Positions 40,008-45,393 of a stretch of 45,393 bases of DNA are shown piece after piece. The stretch covers positions 1 through 45,393 of the forward strand of contig JBAYMN010000006.1 in the NCBI GenBank assembly GCA_041663585.1. Direction: 5' to 3'. The position numbers were made by a program, and so were the translations under genes. How positions within the stretch are numbered: position 1 is the stretch's first letter; the number at the start of each line of letters is the position of its first letter. The notes under the pieces were generated by a model. The model ran no database searches and was not told the DNA's origin. It worked only from the letters and a program-made list of their open reading frames with translations. The DNA comes from JALOBO01 sp023228225 (GTDB lineage Bacteria; Bacillota; Clostridia; Christensenellales; UBA1242).

Positions 40008-42350
40008 ATGATTGAATTAAAAAACATTATAAAAGAATATAAAGCGGGCGATTTGAAAATTTTGGCACTTAAAGATGTAAATTTGAATTTTGCTAAAAGC
40101 GAATTTGTTTGCGTGCTTGGTCCATCAGGCTGTGGCAAAACAACACTCCTAAATATTATCGGCGGACTAGACCATTACACTTCGGGTGATGTAATTGTTA
40201 ACGGTAAGTCAACAAAAGATTTTAAAGATTCAAACTGGGACTCCTATCGCAATAATTCCGTGGGCTTTGTTTTTCAAACATATAATTTAATAGGACATCA
40301 AACAGTGCTTGAAAATGTAGAAATTGCTTTAAGACTTGCTGGAATTTCTGCCACCGCGCGCAAACAGCGTGCAATAATAGCATTAAATAAAATGGGACTT
40401 AGCAATCAATTATACAAAAAACCAAATCAATTATCGGGCGGACAAATGCAACGAGTTGCAATTGCAAGAGCAATGGTTAATGACCCCGACATTATACTTG
40501 CAGATGAACCAACCGGAGCATTAGATAGCGAAACAAGTGTACAAATAATAGACAAATTAAAAGAGATATCTAACGAGAAACTCGTGATAATGGTTACTCA
40601 TAATGCAGAATTAGCCGAAAAATATAGTACGCGCGTTGTAAAAATGTTAGACGGTAAAATAATTTCAGATAGCAATCCACCAAAACTTGTTACGCCTAAC
40701 GAAAATTTGAATAATACTAAAAATGAAAACAGTTTGCAAAAAAATACCGTCCAAAAAAAAGTCAAAAAAATTAAGGAAATAAAATTACCGAAAACTTCAA
40801 TGTCATTTGGCTCGTCATTAAAATTAAGTTTAAAAAATTTACTCACTAAAAAGGGGCGAACAATTATTACTTCATTTGCAGGCAGTATTGGCATTATTGG
40901 TATTGCTTTAATACTTGCAATATCAACAGGCTTTACTAGTGCGATAAATACAGCAATGGGCGATGTTTTTACAAGTAATTCAATTTATATTTCATCTTCG
41001 GTTTTTTCAATTGATGGAACAATAGGCTTTAATTCTGGGCAGAATAAAACAGAATTTCCAGATGAAGATATAATTATTGTAGACTCCGATTTAAGTGGTG
41101 GATTAAGTTTCCACGAAAACATTATTACTGATGAATATATTGATTATCTTAATGCAATCGAAACAAATTTATGTTCATCAATTATATATTCACATTCAAT
41201 AAATGCAAACTTAATTACTCTTGCAGATGCGGGTACGGCGATTACAATAAATTCAAGTAGCATTGGTTGGCATGAATTATCAAGTAACAGTGAATTTATA
41301 GAAGATAATTATGATTTAATTTCTGGGCATATGCCCGAAAATTCAAATCAAATTGTTATGGTTGTAGATGAATACAATATGATAGGTTCTTACATTCTTT
41401 TAGCACTTGGCATTGATTACACAGAAGGCGAAAATTTAAATTTCGCTGATATTTTATATAGGCAAATTAAACTTATAAACAATGATGATTATTATTATGA
41501 AGAAGATGGCTTGTACCACATTAATAATATTCAAAACTTATATACAAATGCAACAAACACACTTGAAATAAGCGGAATTATTAGACCATCTTCAAATTCC
41601 AATGGTTTTTTAGGAAAGGGAATTGCATACACGGGGGCTCTAAAAACTTATATTTTTGAACAATCTCAAAATTCGGAAATTGCACTTGCACAAACCGCAT
41701 CGCCGAACATTGATTTGCTTAGCGGTCAATCTATTAATGAAGATTCATACACTGTGCGATTAAAACAGTTTGGTGCAATTCTTATTCCGGATTCAATTAG
41801 CATATATCCATTAGGTGTCAATGAACGCGAAGAAATCATTTATTATTTAAACGCTTATAACACTGACAAAGCAGAAGCCAACCAAATTATTTATGTTGAT
41901 TATCAAGAAGAATTTGCAAAAACTCTTACTTCTATTGTCAATACAATAACTTATGTGCTCATTGCCTTTACTGCGATTTCGCTTTTTGTATCATCAATTA
42001 TGATTGGAATTATAACTTATATTTCTGTAATTGAACGCACACACGAAATTGGCATTCTAAGGAGTTTAGGAGCACGTAAAAAAGATATTGCAAGACTGTT
42101 TAATGCTGAAACATTTATTGTTGGGTTATTAGCAGGTGGTATTGGAATATTGGCTTCATTACTACTAATAATTCCAATAAATGCACTGATATCATCTTTG
42201 AATACAGGATTAGAATTTACGGCAAGTTTGCCAATTTATTATGCATTTGGATTGATAATTATTAGCATTTGCCTTACACTCATTGCAGGGTTAATACCGG
42301 CAAAAGTTGCTTCAAAAAAAGACCCGGTAAACGCACTTAGAACCGAATAA
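40008..42350 (+). CDS. MacB-like ABC transporter, fused ATPase and permease
   Basis: 780 residues. ATPase domain (1-220): Walker A GPSGCGKTT (38-46), Q-loop VFQTYNLIG, signature LSGGQ (142-146), Walker B IILADEPTG (162-170), H-loop H198. A Lys-rich linker (about 225-265) is followed by the first membrane segment (about 285-308), a large extracellular domain (about 310-640), and three C-terminal membrane segments within an FtsX permease domain (IERTHEIGILRSLGARKKDI). This mechanotransmission type exports peptides, antibiotics or lipids, or works on cell-wall enzymes. Substrate unknown. The adjacent convergent PadR gene suggests regulated resistance, as PadR often controls ABC pumps. Confidence 0.9.
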   Translation: MIELKNIIKEYKAGDLKILALKDVNLNFAKSEFVCVLGPSGCGKTTLLNIIGGLDHYTSGDVIVNGKSTKDFKDSNWDSYRNNSVGFVFQTYNLIGHQTVLENVEIALRLAGISATARKQRAIIALNKMGLSNQLYKKPNQLSGGQMQRVAIARAMVNDPDIILADEPTGALDSETSVQIIDKLKEISNEKLVIMVTHNAELAEKYSTRVVKMLDGKIISDSNPPKLVTPNENLNNTKNENSLQKNTVQKKVKKIKEIKLPKTSMSFGSSLKLSLKNLLTKKGRTIITSFAGSIGIIGIALILAISTGFTSAINTAMGDVFTSNSIYISSSVFSIDGTIGFNSGQNKTEFPDEDIIIVDSDLSGGLSFHENIITDEYIDYLNAIETNLCSSIIYSHSINANLITLADAGTAITINSSSIGWHELSSNSEFIEDNYDLISGHMPENSNQIVMVVDEYNMIGSYILLALGIDYTEGENLNFADILYRQIKLINNDDYYYEEDGLYHINNIQNLYTNATNTLEISGIIRPSSNSNGFLGKGIAYTGALKTYIFEQSQNSEIALAQTASPNIDLLSGQSINEDSYTVRLKQFGAILIPDSISIYPLGVNEREEIIYYLNAYNTDKAEANQIIYVDYQEEFAKTLTSIVNTITYVLIAFTAISLFVSSIMIGIITYISVIERTHEIGILRSLGARKKDIARLFNAETFIVGLLAGGIGILASLLLIIPINALISSLNTGLEFTASLPIYYAFGLIIISICLTLIAGLIPAKVASKKDPVNALRTE

Positions 42351-42374
42351 AAGTTTTATTTTGTATTATTAATT

Positions 42375-42410
42375 GAAGCAAAGCGACCATACACTCTTCA
42401 TTCTTCACTA
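42375..42410. repeat. Dispersed intergenic repeat, copy 2 (inverted)
   Basis: GAAGCAAAGCGACCATACAC followed by TCTTCATTCTTCACT, the inverse of the phrase at 11856-11897. Both copies are beside gene ends. Confidence 0.4.
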
Positions 42411-42436
42411 AAAATGCCACTAACAGTGGCATTTTT
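42410..42436. terminator. Bidirectional terminator between ABC and padR
   Basis: AAAAATGCCACT (42410-42421), loop AAC, AGTGGCATTTTT (42425-42436). Perfect 12-bp stem flanked by A and T runs, shared by the convergent genes. Confidence 0.9.
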
Positions 42437-42437
42437 C

Positions 42438-44366
42438 TTATAGACTATATTTTTTTGACTTAACTAACAATGCATATACAAAAGTGCTTATTATGTAAGA
42501 ACTTGAAAGTAGTGATGGAACAAGCCAATTTGCATAAAATTCTACTTGATTTAAATCGGTCATTCCTAAAAACAAATTAAATGCGTATATAAATACAAGT
42601 GTAGCAAGTGTAGCAATAATTTTAACAAACAAATTTAGTGAAAGATTAAAATTTGTGCTTGTTTTTTTGTCTGGATTTGCAAGATAAGCAATAAGACTTA
42701 AAAAGGGCAGAAAACAAACAAATAAAACTGCTAATATAAATAATGTATTTGAATTTTGTGCCAGCATATCATAATAGTCAAGCAAGATATAACTTCCGGC
42801 AATTGTTAGCATCATTATTACAAACATTATAATGCTTTGTACAAATTTAAGTTTGTTTTGTAGTACATAATTATAACTAAACTCTGAATCAGTTTTTTTG
42901 TTGTATGAATTAAATTTAATGTTCGATTTTTTTGTAATCTTATCGGCTTTTTCTGCATTTTCATCTGTTTGAGCGGATTGTTTTTTTGATGTAGAAAAAT
43001 ATTCTTTGATTGTGGCATCAAACATTGGTTTTGGTTTCGGTTTTGCTAATTCTTCAATCTTACTGTCTTGTCTATCTTCTTGTAAATTTACATCTTCTGA
43101 TGATTTATTTTCTTCGTACTGTTCTTTAACATTAGATTTTACCAGTACTTTATCTGATAATTTGAAGTCAATAGGTGCGTATAAATCGCCTAAAATGCCT
43201 TTGTAATCTATTTCATTAACAGTTTCCGGTAAATCCTCATCTTTTTTAATTAAATTATCTTTTATAGTTTCATTATTAACTTGCGCTTTAATATTTTTTG
43301 CTTTGCCATAATCATCTGGATAATTAAATGATTTGATAGGGTAATATGATTTGGGAATTAAAGTTTCTTGCTTTACATTAATATTTGCAAAACTATTATT
43401 GGGTGTGTTTTCAAATTTTGTTGGAGTAGAATTAGGGGCAAGTTTATTATTTTCGGCCATTTCATTTATCGGTTGAAAAATAGTATTTTCCTGCTTTAAA
43501 ACATCTTTAAATTCTTCAAAATTTAAATCTTCTTTTATAATATTTTCTTCTTTACTTGAATTTTCAGAAATAACTTTATCATCAAATGTAAAATCGCCTA
43601 CAAATTCTTCACTTTGAACAGGACTTGAAATATTAAATTTAAAATCGCCAGAAGAAATAGAATGTTGTTTTTCAAAATAACTTTTATTATTAGCCGTTGA
43701 TGTGGGCTTTTTTATGTCAGGCTCTGTATAATGAATTTGTGTTGACTTGCGTAATTCAATTTCTTTTAAATTTGCCGTGTTTTCTTCGATTACGGTTGTC
43801 CACTCTTTTCCTGCTTTAAGTTTTTGCTTTCCTTCAAGTATTTCTTTTGAGTCTTGTTCGGCTTTAATGATTTCGGCAAATTCAAAAAGCGATGAAGGTG
43901 GGGTGGTTGAAATTTCATTGTCAGTTTTTATTTCTTTTGCTTCGTTAACTTCATTTTTCGGTTGGTTAGCATTAACTATCGGCTTTTGAATAGGTAATTC
44001 CTCTGCAATTTCATTTATTCCTTCTAAATTTGAAAGCGGAGTATCGGTAACCATTGAATCTATAACAAGCCTAGATGCATTCCATTCATCTTTACTGCTT
44101 TCTATTTGTTTAGAACCCTGTTCGGTGAGTTTGTAATAATGCCTACGACCACCAATTTCACTATCAAGCCAGTAAGATGATATTAACCCCTGAGATTGTA
44201 GGCGTTTTAGCGTGCTGTATAATGTGGGCTGTTTAATAACAAATTTGCCTTGACTATTGCTTTCTATTATTTTAGCAATTTCATAACCATATTTATCTCC
44301 ATCTAAAAGAGATTTTAAAATTACTGTACTAATATGTCCTTTTAATAGGTCGCCATTAAATTCCAT
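42438..44366 (-). CDS. PadR-family regulator fused to long linker and membrane domain
   Basis: 642 residues. The N-terminal PadR winged helix (about 1-105) is clear: FNGDLLKGHISTVILKSLLD, DKYGYEIAKIIE, IKQPTLYSTLKRLQSQGLI, SEIGGRRHYYKLTEQG. From about 110 to 515 the chain is Glu/Asp/Lys/Asn-rich, low in hydrophobic residues and probably disordered. The last part (about 520-640) has four membrane segments (LLDYYDML, then LFILAVLFVCFLPFLSLIAYL and others). Ordinary PadR proteins are 100-180 residues and soluble. GTG 44375 is possible, but AGAGG fits ATG 44366. Convergent with the ABC gene; inference: a membrane-tethered sensor-repressor of itself and perhaps of the transporter. Confidence 0.85.
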   Translation of the reverse strand: MEFNGDLLKGHISTVILKSLLDGDKYGYEIAKIIESNSQGKFVIKQPTLYSTLKRLQSQGLISSYWLDSEIGGRRHYYKLTEQGSKQIESSKDEWNASRLVIDSMVTDTPLSNLEGINEIAEELPIQKPIVNANQPKNEVNEAKEIKTDNEISTTPPSSLFEFAEIIKAEQDSKEILEGKQKLKAGKEWTTVIEENTANLKEIELRKSTQIHYTEPDIKKPTSTANNKSYFEKQHSISSGDFKFNISSPVQSEEFVGDFTFDDKVISENSSKEENIIKEDLNFEEFKDVLKQENTIFQPINEMAENNKLAPNSTPTKFENTPNNSFANINVKQETLIPKSYYPIKSFNYPDDYGKAKNIKAQVNNETIKDNLIKKDEDLPETVNEIDYKGILGDLYAPIDFKLSDKVLVKSNVKEQYEENKSSEDVNLQEDRQDSKIEELAKPKPKPMFDATIKEYFSTSKKQSAQTDENAEKADKITKKSNIKFNSYNKKTDSEFSYNYVLQNKLKFVQSIIMFVIMMLTIAGSYILLDYYDMLAQNSNTLFILAVLFVCFLPFLSLIAYLANPDKKTSTNFNLSLNLFVKIIATLATLVFIYAFNLFLGMTDLNQVEFYANWLVPSLLSSSYIISTFVYALLVKSKKYSL

Positions 44367-44379
44367 AACATTCACCTCT

Positions 44380-44422
44380 GTACTATATATACAATAATAT
44401 AAAAAAAAACAAATAATGTCAA
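44380..44422 (-). promoter_or_regulatory. padR promoter and palindromic operator
   Basis: On the minus strand TTGACA (44417-44422), 17-nt spacer, TATTAT (44394-44399). GTACTATATATAC at 44380-44392 covers the start point and is near-palindromic. The related string GTACTATATTTAGTATAATACTA occurs at about 44471-44493 on the other side of the gap. PadR proteins bind such AT-rich palindromes, so autorepression is plausible. Confidence 0.65.
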
Positions 44423-44571
44423 TAAAAATACTACTTGTTGTGTGATTTATATATTAAAATACTATAAAACAGTACTATATTTAGTATAATACTATGCGTT
44501 TTTTCGCATAAACTTAAAAATAACTTTACAAGTATATTAAATTATGATAGTGTTTTATAAAGGAAATTGAT

Positions 44572-45243
44572 ATGATAAATACCAATAATATTATTAGAAA
44601 TAACAGAAAATTATTGACACTTACAATAGATAAACAAGGCAGGCTTTTAATAAAAGCACCGATAAATATGTCGGAGGAAACCATATTAGATTTTATTAGA
44701 AAGAAACAAAACTGGATTGATAGTAAGCAAAATATGATATTAAATGCACGTTCTTTACATAACGATATACTTTCTTACTCAGAATTACTATATTTGGGCA
44801 CACTATATAAACCGCAATTTGTAGAAAATATAAAACTAGTAGAGTTAAACGGTGAATGTATTAGTATTCCGCTTAATACAAAAATAGAAAAAGTTAAAAA
44901 ACTGCTTATAAAGTGGTATAAAATGCAGGCAGAAAAAGTACTCGTTAATCGTGTGGAATATTTCCTTCAAATTACGAATTTAAAGTGTAATTCTGTTAAG
45001 TTAATAAATTCTAAGTGTAAATGGGGGACTTGCGATAGTAAGCGTAATTTAGCGTTTAATTGGCGTACAGTAATGCTTCCACACAATATAATTGATTATA
45101 TCGTGGTACACGAAATCACGCACCTAGTAGAAATGAATCACTCTGGTGCATTTTGGGAAGTGATTCAAGCACTAATTCCGGACTATAAATCCCACCGCAA
45201 ATTACTAAAAGACAGTAATTATGTACTTGAATTATTTAGGTAA
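44572..45243 (+). CDS. YgjP-like zinc metallopeptidase
   Basis: 223 residues. DUF45/YgjP family: SKCKWGTCDSKRNLAFNWR followed by H180-E-I-T-H184 and H190 (NHSGAFW), which supply the zinc ligands and catalytic Glu. The N-terminal half contains WIDSKQNMI and the strand-rich module of the family. The substrate is unknown. AAGGAAATTGAT precedes the ATG. Divergent from padR with about 200 nt between. A structured repeat starts after the stop. Confidence 0.9.
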   Translation: MINTNNIIRNNRKLLTLTIDKQGRLLIKAPINMSEETILDFIRKKQNWIDSKQNMILNARSLHNDILSYSELLYLGTLYKPQFVENIKLVELNGECISIPLNTKIEKVKKLLIKWYKMQAEKVLVNRVEYFLQITNLKCNSVKLINSKCKWGTCDSKRNLAFNWRTVMLPHNIIDYIVVHEITHLVEMNHSGAFWEVIQALIPDYKSHRKLLKDSNYVLELFR

Positions 45244-45249
45244 ATTTTA

Positions 45250-45276
45250 TTCCGCTTTCCTACCGGAAAAGCGGAA
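45250..45276. repeat. Leading hairpin of the repeat, copy B
   Basis: TTCCGCTTTCC (45250-45260), loop TACC, GGAAAAGCGGAA (45265-45276), with one bulged A. Same closing CC/GG and similar loop as at 7381-7406 and 8539-8560. No T-run, so not a plain terminator. Confidence 0.6.
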
Positions 45277-45285
45277 CTAGGCACC

Positions 45286-45393
45286 GTTTAAACTGAATCT
45301 TTTTAACGCTTTAGCCCCAAACAGAACCACCTAGCGTATACATACGCGTCGGAACCTGTTTGGGGCTAAATCATTTAAAAATCTTTCAGTTTA
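45286..45393. repeat. Structured intergenic element, copy B (cut by the window end)
   Basis: Outer stem TAAACTGAA (45289-45297) with TTCAGTTTA (45385-45393). Inner stem TTTAGCCCCAAACAG (45310-45324) with CTGTTTGGGGCTAAA (45356-45370), 15 bp perfect. Apical hairpin GCGTA/TACGC (45334-45347). Motifs and order match copy A (8605-8717), while stem bases differ in compensating ways (CCCC/GGGG here versus TT/AA there). The end may continue past the window. Confidence 0.6.

Noticed and set aside
1..45393. CRISPR array or Cas genes, toxin-antitoxin or restriction systems
   Set aside because: No regularly spaced direct repeats and no recognisable Cas, toxin or restriction protein in any frame.

Overview
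The window is AT-rich DNA from an endospore-forming Bacillota, most likely an uncultured clostridial lineage. The evidence is a T-box in front of thrS, the infC-rpmI-rplT and argR-recN-spoIVB-spo0A neighbourhoods, homologues of YtxC, SpoIIM, YtfJ and sporulation DD-carboxypeptidases, strong AGGAGG-type ribosome binding sites, and TTGACA-N17-TATAAT promoters. The species cannot be named from the sequence alone.

Layout. (1) 1-1400: three leftward tRNA genes (Gly-GCC, Cys-GCA, Leu-TAA), a palindrome-rich stretch behind tRNA-Leu, and a small Asn/Thr/Lys-rich leftward gene. (2) 1560-8510: ytxC-like gene, T-box-thrS, infC-rpmI-rplT with an attenuator and an AUU start for IF3, an rRNA methyltransferase, yebC, and argR behind three near-identical ARG boxes. 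(3) 8775-22650: recN, spoIVB, spo0A, spoIIM-like, dacF-like, site-2 protease, scpA-scpB, ytfI-ytfJ-like pair, dacB-like, rluB, cmk, plsC and an S1-domain protein. This is a compressed version of the Bacillus/Clostridium sporulation and chromosome-segregation neighbourhood. (4) 22716-28143: rsmI, two leftward genes for membrane-anchored SH3-like surface proteins (one with a large NHL-type propeller), and a lone sigma-region-4-like regulator. (5) 28263-39871: a compact, apparently intact 13-gene virion cassette. It encodes both terminase subunits, portal, scaffold, major capsid protein, adaptor, nozzle-like propeller, two structural unknowns and two holin-like proteins. (6) 40008-45393: a MacB-like fused ABC transporter, convergent with an unusual PadR regulator fused to a long linker and a membrane domain, then a YgjP-type metallopeptidase and the start of a structured repeat.

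The strongest candidate for an undescribed system is region 5, perhaps with the regulator and surface proteins of region 4. It is a short-tailed phage head and packaging module with no visible integrase, replication, repressor or endolysin gene. All its reading frames are open and the genes are tightly coupled. A domesticated phage-derived particle (gene-transfer-agent-like or capsid-forming satellite) is possible, but so is a prophage remnant.

Other points worth a second look: a recurring structured intergenic element (8.6 kb, 45.3 kb, and a weaker copy at 7.4 kb) whose stems show compensatory changes; a Spo0A whose receiver keeps the Asp56 position but has lost the acidic pair; a membrane-tethered PadR; probable leaderless or Shine-Dalgarno-less starts in the sporulation block; and a hidden 51-residue protein at 1217-1372 that resembles a minor spore protein.
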